From Rhodobacteraceae bacterium 63075 (GTDB taxonomy: Bacteria; Pseudomonadota; Alphaproteobacteria; Rhodobacterales; Rhodobacteraceae): DNA of 64,000 nucleotides. Shown here in pieces: positions 54,047 through 62,242 of this stretch (its first letter is position 1; every line of letters starts with the position of its first letter). The notes below the pieces were generated by a model. That model searched no databases. It was given only the letters and a program-made list of their open reading frames with translations, and was not told the DNA's origin. The stretch lies in the NCBI GenBank assembly GCA_003417655.1, contig QVMW01000013.1, positions 44,878 to 108,877 on the forward strand. The letters are read 5' to 3'. The translations under genes and the position numbers were made by a program.

Positions 54047-54619
54047 TCAAAGCTCCAGTTCAAGTTCCTGCGCATCGGCTTCGCGCAGATTGGTCGACAG
54101 GTAGATCTCTGGTTCCTGAAGATTCCGGATGAAGGTCAGAATATACTGGATGCCGGTCACGAAGAGCCCGATGGGCACCCAGAGATAGCTGATATAGACG
54201 GGGATCCCGAGCGCCGGGTAGACGCGGCCTTTCGCCTGCAAGCCGATGATGTACTGCACCGAGTACCAGGCCAGGACCAGAAGCAAGACGCCCGTGACGA
54301 AGGTGATCACGATCATCAGGACCTTGCGCACCCGCGCCGGCAGCGCATCGGAAATCGCCGACATGCGAATGTGCCGCCCGTGCCGCGCGGCATAGCCGAT
54401 GCCTGCGAAGGTCACGAGCAGGATGAAAATGCTGTTGAGTTCCTCGGCGAAGACGATGGAGTGGTTGAAGACGAACCGGCTGACGACATTGGTGATCGTG
54501 TTGACGGCCATGAGGATAACGCCGACGGCCATGATCACCCGCTCAAGCGCGGCGATGCCGCCGTCGATTCCATCGATGATCCTCGTCAAACCCGATTTTT
54601 CTCGCGGTGCGTCGGTCAT
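54047..54619 (-). CDS. uehB: TRAP transporter small permease UehB
   Basis: A 190-residue DctQ-type membrane protein with four helices: MAVGVILMAVNTITNVVSR, FAEELNSIFILLVTFAGIGY, VLMIVITFVTGVLLLVLAWY and ISYLWVPIGLFVTGIQYIL. The ATG at 54619 follows GGGAGGGACC. It is separated from uehA by a 136-base region with two strong hairpins. Confidence 0.92.
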   Translation of the reverse strand: MTDAPREKSGLTRIIDGIDGGIAALERVIMAVGVILMAVNTITNVVSRFVFNHSIVFAEELNSIFILLVTFAGIGYAARHGRHIRMSAISDALPARVRKVLMIVITFVTGVLLLVLAWYSVQYIIGLQAKGRVYPALGIPVYISYLWVPIGLFVTGIQYILTFIRNLQEPEIYLSTNLREADAQELELEL

Positions 54620-54670
54620 GGTCCCTCCCTGGCATCTGCACGAATTGTTCTTGGGGTTTTGATTTGCTGG

Positions 54671-54699
54671 TTTGCGGGCCTGACAGGCAGGCCCGCAAA
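54671..54699 (-). other. 12-bp perfect hairpin between uehA and uehB
   Basis: Arms TTTGCGGGCCTG and CAGGCCCGCAAA with a five-base loop. No T-run follows on the transcribed strand, so it more likely protects the uehA message or limits read-through than ends transcription. Confidence 0.75.
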
Positions 54700-54716
54700 C
54701 AACGTGGACTTGGCAG

Positions 54717-54740
54717 GTCACACGGCCAAGGCCATGTGAC
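54717..54740 (-). other. Second hairpin between uehA and uehB
   Basis: Arms GTCACACGGCC and GGCCATGTGAC with a two-base loop and one mismatch, 15 bases behind the uehA stop. With the hairpin at 54671 it forms a double stem-loop after the binding-protein gene. Confidence 0.65.
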
Positions 54741-54755
54741 GCCAGGCGACACGGT

Positions 54756-55775
54756 TTACTTGCGCGCCGCTTCGAGGTCTTTCTTCATCTGCTCCAGGAT
54801 CGCGGCACCGCGCTCGCCGGCACGCTCGATGAAGGCTTCCTCGACGGCCTGGGCACGCTCCTTGAAGGCTGCGCGCTCTTCTTCGGTCAGGCGGACGATC
54901 TTGTAGTCAGGATTGGTCTCCTTGATCTTCGCAAGGCCCTTCGCGTCCAGCTCGACGGCCACGTCGAGGATGTGGTCCAACGCCTCCTGCGAGGCCTTCT
55001 GGACCAACGCCTTGTCCTCGTCGCTCAGACCGTCATAGAAATCGGCATTGGCCATGACCGCCGTGGTGTACTGGGCGTGGCCCGTGTAGGTCATCACCTT
55101 GGTCAGGTCGTCGAGCCCGTAGGCCTCGATCCAGATCGTCGGGTTTTCCTGGCCGTCGACCATGTTGGTCTTGAGCGCGCCGATCAGCTCGCCCCAGGGC
55201 ATCGCGATCGGCGACGCGCCGAAGGCTTCGTAGGTCTCCAGCAGCAGCGGCGAAGTCATGGTGCGGATCTTCATGCCTTCGAGGTCTTCCGGCGTGCGGA
55301 ACTCCTCCATCGTGGTGACGACCTGCTCGCCTTCGGGGAAGACCGACAACAGCTCGAGCCCCTGCTCACGATAGATATCGTGGAACATCTCGTTGATCGC
55401 GACGCTCTCGCGGAAGAACTTTTGCACCACTTCGGGGTCGGTCGGCTGAACATAGGGCACGAGGAAGGCCTCGGCCTCGGGAATCAGCGCCCCTGTGAAG
55501 CCCGGCGACTGGTCGATGAACTGCAAGAGCCCGGCCTGGGCCTGTTCCATCGCATCCGCCGATTCCCCGAGCGAGCCGACGGGGTAGATCTGGACCGTAT
55601 GATCCGAATTCGCCTCGATCACTTCCTTGAACTTGGCCGCATAGATGCCTTGCGGGTCGTTCATGCCCTCTTCCATCGCATAGCGCCAGTTATCCGCCTG
55701 TGCGGCGGAGACGCCGAGCGCCATGGCACCGGCCATGGCAAGTGACCCGAGTGAGAATTTGGCAAGTTGTTTCAT
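54756..55775 (-). CDS. uehA: Ectoine/hydroxyectoine-binding periplasmic protein UehA
   Basis: A 339-residue DctP-type TRAP binding protein with a signal peptide (LAMAGAMALGVSAAQA). The start of the mature part NWRYAMEEGMNDPQGIYAAK, the GMKIRTMTSPLLLETYEAFG hinge, and NMVDGQENPTIWIEAYG are typical of UehA, the Ruegeria ectoine receptor. The ATG at 55775 gives a proper signal; the frame upstream overlaps the leader. It is the first structural gene after enuR, with 108 bases between. Confidence 0.93.
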   Translation of the reverse strand: MKQLAKFSLGSLAMAGAMALGVSAAQADNWRYAMEEGMNDPQGIYAAKFKEVIEANSDHTVQIYPVGSLGESADAMEQAQAGLLQFIDQSPGFTGALIPEAEAFLVPYVQPTDPEVVQKFFRESVAINEMFHDIYREQGLELLSVFPEGEQVVTTMEEFRTPEDLEGMKIRTMTSPLLLETYEAFGASPIAMPWGELIGALKTNMVDGQENPTIWIEAYGLDDLTKVMTYTGHAQYTTAVMANADFYDGLSDEDKALVQKASQEALDHILDVAVELDAKGLAKIKETNPDYKIVRLTEEERAAFKERAQAVEEAFIERAGERGAAILEQMKKDLEAARK

Positions 55776-55815
55776 GTTTTTCTCCCGATTACGCGTTGGC
55801 ATTGTTTCTACCAGA

Positions 55816-55844
55816 CAGGAAAAGCCTTTCTTGGCTTTGTCCTG
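55816..55844 (-). promoter_or_regulatory. Dyad in the enuR-uehA gap, possible operator or hairpin
   Basis: CAGGA-AAAGCC paired with GGCTTT-TCCTG forms an 11-bp nearly perfect dyad 41-69 bases upstream of the uehA start. It may be an EnuR/DoeX operator, the enuR terminator, or a leader hairpin. Confidence 0.5.
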
Positions 55845-55883
55845 CGAGTCAATTCTTTTATTGACGCAGTACAATCGGGAGTT

Positions 55884-57278
55884 TCAGAAGCTCGCCAGAG
55901 GCAGCGGATCGTCCGGGCGCTCGAGCAAACGCGCGATATTCGTGACCGCCTGCTCGAAATCTCCAACCTCGAAAGTGCTGCCCTTTGACAGGCGCACCGC
56001 GTTCTGGGGGCCGGCATCGGCGGTCAGGAACGAGGCCTCCGGAGCGACGGTCACGTTGAATTTCGCCGCATAGCGCACGAAACGTTCCGAGGTCCACCCA
56101 TCGGGCAGAGTGAGCCAGACATGCAGCCCGGTCTCGCAGCCTGAGACATCGAAACCGCCAAGGCCCTCGCGCAGGATCTCGTGGCGCACGCGCATCTGCT
56201 CGCGCTGCCAGAGGGCCATCTCCATCGCCGTCCCGTCCCGCACCCATGTCGAGGCGATCTCGGCAAGCAGACCCGGCGCCATCCACCCATAGGCCATGTG
56301 CCGCCCCAGCAGCGTGGGAAAGACATGCGGCGGGGCCACCATGTAACCGATCCTTAGCCCCGAGACCGTGCATTTGGACAGCGTCGTCAGGTAGACCGAG
56401 CGCTCCGGCGCAAGCGCCGAGACCGGCGGCGGCGCGTTTTCGATGATCGGCCCGTAGGCGTCGTTCTCGATGATGTAGAGATCATGTTTTCGGGCGATGC
56501 GCACAAGCTCCGCGCGTCGCTCTGCGGGCATCACGTAGGCCTTGGGGTTCGTGGCGTTTGCCAGCAGGAAGAGGACCTTGGCGCGCTTCTGTGCACAGGC
56601 GGCCTCCAGCGCGTCGGGCAGGAGGCCATCTGAGTCGGCCGCGACACCGACCAGCTTCAGGCCGAAATAGGCCGAAGCCGAGACCGTCAGGTGATGGGTC
56701 ACCATGTCCGTGAGCACCACATCCCCCTGCCGCGCCAGCGCGGAAAGGGCCGCCGACATGCCATGCGAGACGCCGTTCGTGATGATGATGGAGCCTGTAT
56801 CGGCCTCGAGGCCGCATTGCGACAGCCAGGCCTTCGCGGCCTCCCGATGCTCCGGCAGGCCGGCATTGGGGCGCAATGCGAGATAGGTCGCAGGGTCCAG
56901 TTCCTTGTGGAGCGATTTCAGCACACGCTGCATCCGCTTGACATGAAGCGTGCTGTAGACCGGGCGCGAGATCGAAAGATCAAAGCCGCCCCTCCGGTTC
57001 GGCTCCAGATCGAAGGGCTGGTCATCGGCCTTGCCCGGATGCAGCACGAAACTGCCCCGCCCGACCTTTCCGTCGATGAGGTTCTGCCGGCGCAGGCTGT
57101 CATAGGCCTTGCTGACCGTGTGAACGCTCAGGCCGAGGGAACTTGCCAGGACCCTGTGTGGCGGCAAGCGATCCCCCTCCAGCAACTCGCCCGCTTCGAT
57201 CGCCCGCGCGATCTGCGAGGCCAGGCTTGCATGCAGCGGCGTCGAAAGCGCTTCTTTGCGGGGGAGCCAGTTGGTCAT
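55884..57278 (-). CDS. enuR: EnuR, MocR-type repressor of ectoine uptake and breakdown
   Basis: A 464-residue GntR/MocR regulator. The N-terminal winged helix is LASQIARAIEAGELLEGDRL, then LPPHRVLASSLGLSVHTVSK. A long linker leads to an aminotransferase-like domain with the PLP Lys in TTLSKCTVSGLRIGYMV. In Ruegeria pomeroyi EnuR binds PLP and is released from DNA by ectoine breakdown products. The start at 57278 gives family length; the long upstream frame is a shadow. First gene of the cluster. Confidence 0.9.
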   Translation of the reverse strand: MTNWLPRKEALSTPLHASLASQIARAIEAGELLEGDRLPPHRVLASSLGLSVHTVSKAYDSLRRQNLIDGKVGRGSFVLHPGKADDQPFDLEPNRRGGFDLSISRPVYSTLHVKRMQRVLKSLHKELDPATYLALRPNAGLPEHREAAKAWLSQCGLEADTGSIIITNGVSHGMSAALSALARQGDVVLTDMVTHHLTVSASAYFGLKLVGVAADSDGLLPDALEAACAQKRAKVLFLLANATNPKAYVMPAERRAELVRIARKHDLYIIENDAYGPIIENAPPPVSALAPERSVYLTTLSKCTVSGLRIGYMVAPPHVFPTLLGRHMAYGWMAPGLLAEIASTWVRDGTAMEMALWQREQMRVRHEILREGLGGFDVSGCETGLHVWLTLPDGWTSERFVRYAAKFNVTVAPEASFLTADAGPQNAVRLSKGSTFEVGDFEQAVTNIARLLERPDDPLPLASF

Positions 57279-57385
57279 GGCACATGTTCTAGACGATGCC
57301 GGACGGCGATCAATGTCTGTTTTCGCGCCATTTGCCGCCCCGGCCTGCGCACGACTTCCACAAGCCTCTGAAAACAATCGGCATT

Positions 57386-57844
57386 TCAGGCCACAGGTGG
57401 AAAGACTGCAGTTTTCTTGACCGTGCCATAGACGAAACTCGTGTCGATGGAGGCGATCCCGCCGATAGGATGAATCCGGTTGCGGATGAACTCTTCGTAG
57501 GCGTCCAGATCGGGCACCAGAACGCGCAACTGGTAGTCCATCGCGCCGGTCATCACGTGGCATTCGAGCACCTCGTCGATCATCCGGACGCGCTTTTCGA
57601 AATTCTGCACATCGGCTTCGTTGTGCCGCTCGAGCCTGATCCGCACGAAGACCGTGATGGACAGGCCATAGGCAGCCGCGTCAACATCTGCGCTGTATCC
57701 CTGGATCACGCCCTTCTTCTCGAGGTTCCTGACGCGGCGCAGGCAGGGCGATGGCGAGAGGTTCACCTCGCGGGCAAGGTCCTGGTTGGTCATGCGGCCA
57801 TCGCGCTGCAAGGCGCGAATGACCTGTCTGTCCTTGCTGTCCAT
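57386..57844 (-). CDS. Lrp/AsnC-family regulator divergent from megL
   Basis: A 152-residue Lrp-type regulator: MDSKDRQVIRALQRDGRMTN, helix-turn-helix AREVNLSPSPCLRRVRNLEK, and a RAM domain ending TSFVYGTVKKTAVFPP. Divergent from the methionine gamma-lyase gene with 132 bases between. Lrp-type proteins often control a neighbouring amino-acid catabolic enzyme and sense its substrate, here probably methionine. Not the same subtype as the one in the ectoine cluster. Confidence 0.88.
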   Translation of the reverse strand: MDSKDRQVIRALQRDGRMTNQDLAREVNLSPSPCLRRVRNLEKKGVIQGYSADVDAAAYGLSITVFVRIRLERHNEADVQNFEKRVRMIDEVLECHVMTGAMDYQLRVLVPDLDAYEEFIRNRIHPIGGIASIDTSFVYGTVKKTAVFPPVA

Positions 57845-57976
57845 GAGAACTCCAAGATTGGCAGAATATGCCATTTTCTAAGACATGAGAGGCATAATTT
57901 GCAAGTTATTGCTGCTGAAACCGGCGCATTATCGCAGCGAACAAGTGACACCTTGCAGCAACATCACGGAGCCCCG

Positions 57977-59179
57977 ATGCCTCAGTCCACCGGTTTCACC
58001 ACCCGCGCCATCCACCACGCCTATGACCCGCAGGACAATGACGGCGCGCTCACCCCACCACTGCACCTGACATCGACCTTCGCCTTCGAGACCGCGCAAG
58101 CCGGCGGCGAGATCTTCGCGGGCGAGCGGCAGGGCCATGTCTACAGCCGTATCTCCAACCCGACCTGCGATCTGCTCGAGCGCCGCATCGCCGCGCTCGA
58201 AGGCGCGGAGGCCGGGCTGGCGCTGTCCTCGGGCATGGGGGCCGTCACAGCCGTTCTCTGGACGCTTCTGAGCCCCGGTGACGAGGTGATCGTCGACAAG
58301 ACGCTCTATGGCTGCACCTTCGCCTTCATGCGCCACGGGCTCGCGAAATGGGGGATCACCATCACGCATGTCGACATGACCGACCCGGCCAACCTGCAAG
58401 ACGCCATCAGCGAGAAGACCCGCGTGGTCTATTTCGAGACCCCGGCCAACCCGAACATGCGGCTCGTCGATATCGCGGCCATGTCCCGCATCGCCCATGA
58501 TTTCGGCGCGAGCGTCGTCGTGGACAACACCTACGCCACCCCCTATCTCACGCGCCCGATCGAGCTGGGGGCCGATATCGTGCTGCATTCGGCGACGAAA
58601 TATCTCGGCGGACATGGCGACGTGGTCGCCGGGCTGGTGGCGGGCACGGCCGAGCAGGTCGAGCAGATCAGGCTGGTCGGAATGAAGGACATGACCGGCG
58701 CCGTCATGGCGCCTTTCAACGCGATGCTGGTGCTGCGCGGGCTCAAGACGCTTGCCCTGCGGCTCGACCGTCACTGCGCCTCGGCGCAATCCGTGGCCGA
58801 GCATCTCGAAGCCCATCCCGCCGTGCGCAAGGTCCATTACCCCGGCCTCGAGAGCTTCGAGCAACATGCCCTCGCCAAGCGCCAGATGGCGCAGCCCGGC
58901 GCGATGATCGCCTTCGAGCTGCATGGCGGCATGGAGGCCGGGATCGCCTTCATGAACGGGCTCGAGATGATCCAGCGCGCGGTCTCGCTCGGCGATGCGG
59001 AATCGCTGGTCCAGCACCCGGCCTCGATGACCCATTCCACCTACACGCCCGAGGAGCGCGCCGAGCACGGCATCAGCGACGGGCTGATCCGCCTCTCCGT
59101 CGGCCTTGAAGACCTGGCCGACATCCTCGGCGATCTGGAGCGCGCCCTGCCGGGCCCTTCGAGACAGGCCGCCGAGTGA
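57977..59179 (+). CDS. megL: Methionine gamma-lyase family enzyme
   Basis: A 400-residue PLP enzyme of the Cys/Met metabolism family. The PLP Lys is in LHSATKYLGGHGDVVAG, with TYATPYLTRPIELGADIVL before it and the phosphate site YSRISNPTCDLLERRIAAL. Members split methionine to methanethiol, ammonia and 2-oxobutyrate; cystathionine gamma-lyase or O-acylhomoserine sulfhydrylase are alternatives. The residue near the substrate, Cys in LYGCTFAFMRHGL, corresponds to the Cys typical of methionine gamma-lyase. In marine Rhodobacteraceae this is a source of methanethiol. It is ten bases before the E1-like gene. Confidence 0.85.
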   Translation: MPQSTGFTTRAIHHAYDPQDNDGALTPPLHLTSTFAFETAQAGGEIFAGERQGHVYSRISNPTCDLLERRIAALEGAEAGLALSSGMGAVTAVLWTLLSPGDEVIVDKTLYGCTFAFMRHGLAKWGITITHVDMTDPANLQDAISEKTRVVYFETPANPNMRLVDIAAMSRIAHDFGASVVVDNTYATPYLTRPIELGADIVLHSATKYLGGHGDVVAGLVAGTAEQVEQIRLVGMKDMTGAVMAPFNAMLVLRGLKTLALRLDRHCASAQSVAEHLEAHPAVRKVHYPGLESFEQHALAKRQMAQPGAMIAFELHGGMEAGIAFMNGLEMIQRAVSLGDAESLVQHPASMTHSTYTPEERAEHGISDGLIRLSVGLEDLADILGDLERALPGPSRQAAE

Positions 59180-59189
59180 GGAGACCGGC

Positions 59190-61580
59190 ATGAGCACACA
59201 CCCTGAGCACCTCAAGACCATCGAGCAGCGCCTTCTGTGGCTGTCGCACTGGATGATCCACCACGCCAACAACATCCGCCCCAAGGCGGACGGGATCAAG
59301 GTGGGCGGACACCAGGCCAGCTCCGCCTCCATGGTGTCGATCATGACGGCGCTCTATTTCTCGGCGCTCCGGCCCGAGGACAGGGTCGCCGTAAAGCCCC
59401 ACGCCTCGCCCCTCTTTCACGCCATGCAATATCTGATGGGCCACCAGAGCCGCGAGAAGATGGAGAATTTCCGCGGCTTCGGCGGCGTCCAGTCCTATCC
59501 CAGCCGCACGAAGGACGCGGATGACGTGGATTTTTCGACAGGCTCTGTCGGGCTCGGCGTGGCCATCACCGCCTTCGCCGCGCTGGTGCAGGACTACATC
59601 AAGGCCAAGAGCTGGGGCGCGGACGCGCCGATGGGCCGGATGGTGGCGCTGGTCGGCGACGCCGAGCTTGACGAAGGCAACATCTACGAGGCCCTGCAGG
59701 AAGGCTGGAAGAACGACCTGCGCAACACCTGGTGGGTGATCGACTACAACCGCCAGTCGCTTGACGGGATCGTGCGCGAGGGGCTCTTCGAGCGGATCGA
59801 GAAGATCTTCGATGCCTTCGGCTGGGACGTGGTCCGGATCAAATATGGCGCGCTGCAACGCGCGGCCTTCGAGGAGCCGGGCGGCGACAGGCTGCGCGAC
59901 TGGATCGACGCCTGCCCCAACCAGGACTATTCCGCCCTGACCTTCATGGGCGGCGCGGTCTGGCGCGAGCGCCTGCTGGACGATCTTGGCGACCAGGGCG
60001 AGGTGAGTGCGCTGATCGAGGCGCGCAGCGATGACGAACTGGCGGCCCTGATGGAAAATCTCGGCGGCAACTGCGTCGAGACCATGGCCGAGACCTTCGG
60101 GGCGATCGACCATGATCGCCCCACCTGTTTCCTCGCCTACACCGTCAAGGGCTGGGGCACGCCCATCGCCGGGCACAAGGACAACCACGGCGGGCTCATG
60201 AACACGGCGCAGTTCGACGCGTGGCAAGAGCACATGGGCGTTGCGAAGGGCACCGAATGGGAGCCGCTGGCCGGGGTTAAAGACCCCGAGGCCCTGCGCG
60301 ATTTCCTCTCGAAAGTGCCGTTCTTTTCGAAAGGCACGCGCCGCTACAGCGATGACAAGCTGCCGGTTCCCGCCATCGCACTGGATAGCTCCCGCGAGAT
60401 CTCCACACAGATGGCCTTCGGCAAGATCCTCGATGATCTCTCCAAGGGCGACAGCCCGCTGGCCGAACGTATCCTGACCACCTCCCCCGACGTGACCGGC
60501 ACGACCAATCTCGGCCCCTGGGTGAACCGGCGCAAGCTCTTCGCGCGCAAAGCGCAGGCCGATGCCTTCATCGAGAACCGCATTCCTTCCACGGCGAAAT
60601 GGGAGTTCACTCCCGAGGGCCAGCATGTCGAGCTGGGCATCGCCGAGATGAACCTCATGCTGCTTCTGGGCGCGGCGGGCCTGTCGCATACACTCTTCGG
60701 CAAGCGCATCATCCCCATCGGCACGCTCTATGACCCCTTCGTGGCCCGCGGGCTCGATGCGCTCAACTATGCCTGCTACCAGGACGCGCGCTTCCTGCTC
60801 GTGGGCACGCCCTCGGGCGTCACCCTCGCGCCCGAAGGCGGCGCGCACCAGTCGGTCGGCACGCCGCTGATCGGGATGAGCCAGGACGGGCTGGCGGCCT
60901 TCGAGCCGGCCTTCGCCGACGAGCTGGCCGTGATCATGGAATGGGCCTTCGACTACCTGCAACGCGATGGCGAGGGCGACCCGGACGAGCGCACATGGCT
61001 GCGCGATGAAACCGGCGGCTCGGTCTATCTGCGCCTGACCACCAACCCGCTCGAGCAGCCCGGCAAACGGGTGGACGAGGATTTCCGCCAGGGGGCCATC
61101 GACGGGGCCTACTGGATGCGCAAGCCGGGGCCGAATTGCGACGTGGTCATCGCCTACCAGGGCGCCGTCGCGCCCGAGGCAATCAAGGCGGCCGGGATGA
61201 TCGGGGAGACGCGCCGCGACGTGGGCGTCCTGTCGGTGACCTCGGCGGACCGGCTGAACGCCGGCTGGACGGCCGCACAGCGCGCCCGCGCGCGCGGCAC
61301 GGACGGCGCGCAATCGCATATCGAGACGCTGCTCGCCGATCTCCCCCGCCACTGCAGCATCATCACCGTGATCGACGGTCACCCCGCCACCCTCTCCTGG
61401 CTCGGCGCTGTTGCCGGGCATCAGACCATCCCGCTGGGGGTCGAGCATTTCGGCCAGACCGGCACGATCGCCGACCTCTACCGCCACCACGGCATCGACG
61501 CGGCGTCCATCGCGGGAAAGGTCTCCGGGCTGACTCCAGGCCGCGCCGTGCCGCGACGGCGTCCCGAAACCATCGGCTGA
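59190..61580 (+). CDS. AceE-type 2-oxoacid dehydrogenase E1 / transketolase-like protein
   Basis: A 796-residue thiamin-diphosphate enzyme similar to homodimeric pyruvate dehydrogenase E1. The N-terminal domain has GGHQASSASMVSIMTALYFS and PHASPLFHAMQYLMG, the TPP motif is GDAELDEGNIYEALQEGWKN, and the middle pyrimidine domain and C-terminal transketolase domain follow. It is shorter than E. coli AceE (887), and no E2 or E3 gene is near. Ten bases behind megL, it probably acts on the 2-oxobutyrate formed. Transcribed with megL from the Lrp-facing promoter. Confidence 0.82.
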   Translation: MSTHPEHLKTIEQRLLWLSHWMIHHANNIRPKADGIKVGGHQASSASMVSIMTALYFSALRPEDRVAVKPHASPLFHAMQYLMGHQSREKMENFRGFGGVQSYPSRTKDADDVDFSTGSVGLGVAITAFAALVQDYIKAKSWGADAPMGRMVALVGDAELDEGNIYEALQEGWKNDLRNTWWVIDYNRQSLDGIVREGLFERIEKIFDAFGWDVVRIKYGALQRAAFEEPGGDRLRDWIDACPNQDYSALTFMGGAVWRERLLDDLGDQGEVSALIEARSDDELAALMENLGGNCVETMAETFGAIDHDRPTCFLAYTVKGWGTPIAGHKDNHGGLMNTAQFDAWQEHMGVAKGTEWEPLAGVKDPEALRDFLSKVPFFSKGTRRYSDDKLPVPAIALDSSREISTQMAFGKILDDLSKGDSPLAERILTTSPDVTGTTNLGPWVNRRKLFARKAQADAFIENRIPSTAKWEFTPEGQHVELGIAEMNLMLLLGAAGLSHTLFGKRIIPIGTLYDPFVARGLDALNYACYQDARFLLVGTPSGVTLAPEGGAHQSVGTPLIGMSQDGLAAFEPAFADELAVIMEWAFDYLQRDGEGDPDERTWLRDETGGSVYLRLTTNPLEQPGKRVDEDFRQGAIDGAYWMRKPGPNCDVVIAYQGAVAPEAIKAAGMIGETRRDVGVLSVTSADRLNAGWTAAQRARARGTDGAQSHIETLLADLPRHCSIITVIDGHPATLSWLGAVAGHQTIPLGVEHFGQTGTIADLYRHHGIDAASIAGKVSGLTPGRAVPRRRPETIG

Positions 61581-61637
61581 GCCAGGCGCGCACCCATCGC
61601 TTCGGGCGCCGGCCAAGGCTGCGCAACACCCTATGAG

Positions 61638-61757
61638 TGAAGTGGTCCCAGAAAATCGGACAGTTGGCTAAGGTGTACCCAACCACATTGGAAGGATACG
61701 AACATGGCGAAGCGCCGGAACTTTACAGACCAGCTTTAAGCCAAGGTTGCCTTGGAA
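61638..61757 (+). mobile_element. IS3-family end with broken orfA (remnant)
   Basis: The 120-base segment starts like an IS3-type end (TGAAGTGGTCCCAGAAAATC) and carries the first codons of orf[11 protein letters not shown], from 61704. A TAA at 61737 stops the frame, then AKVALE continues in phase, after which the sequence changes into a decayed ABC gene. Only this left end remains, so it cannot transpose by itself. Confidence 0.7.
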
Positions 61758-61973
61758 TATCACACGCCCATTGCTGGCCCGGTCCAAACCGCCGATGATG
61801 TTTAGCAGCGTGGATTCGCCGCTACCCGATGGGCCGAGCAGCACGACCAGCTCGCCCTCAGGCAGGGTCGGGTCGAGCCCGCGCAGGGCGTGCACGGCTG
61901 CCGGGCCGGTGCCATAGACCTTGCTTAGCGATGTCACGGTGAAGATCGGTGTGGTCGGGCTCTGGCTTTGCAC
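61758..61973 (-). pseudogene. Truncated LolD/MacB-like ABC ATPase
   Basis: About 72 codons of an ABC-transporter ATPase: [20 protein letters not shown], the Walker A region [11 protein letters not shown], then [16 protein letters not shown]. The rest, including signature and Walker B, is cut off by the IS3 remnant. The Walker A Lys is changed to Glu (GSGES), which would block ATP binding, so the fragment was already decaying. Confidence 0.8.
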
Positions 61974-62127
61974 GGCGAAACCTCCGATGCCACACAGCCA
62001 GCCTAGCCAATCCGGAGGCTGTTTCCAGTGGCAAGATGCGCGCTGGCACTGTCAGAGGAAGCCGGCTTGAGGAAGGGAGGGCAGTTCGGTAGTGATCCCA
62101 CGATGAAGAGACGAGCCCCGTGGTCAT

Positions 62128-62238
62128 CGCCAGGCGGATGATCTCGCAGCCCGTCTTGAAATAGCGAAATGAATCAGGTTGGTCATTCTGCGAATCCAAG
62201 AGCCGCCCTGCGCGGCTCAAGCTGATTTCCTCTGACAA
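62128..62238 (-). mobile_element. Probable IS6-family transposase fragment
   Basis: About 37 codons starting MSEEISLSRAGRLLDS and running NDQPDSFRYFKTGCEIIRLA, similar to the start of IS6-type transposases I know from this family (NDQPDSFRYF, then EIIRLAV). The frame then runs into unrelated sequence. It begins five bases behind the antiporter stop. Family assignment is from memory. Confidence 0.45.
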
Positions 62239-62242
62239 TGCC

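Noticed and set aside
55776..55874. 33-residue N-terminal extension of UehA
   Set aside because: It would hide the signal peptide; the ATG at 55775 gives a normal TRAP binding-protein signal.
59073..61616. 847-codon minus-strand open frame antisense to the E1-like gene
   Set aside because: High GC keeps the antisense frame open. The translation has no family motif, and the + strand gene explains the region fully.
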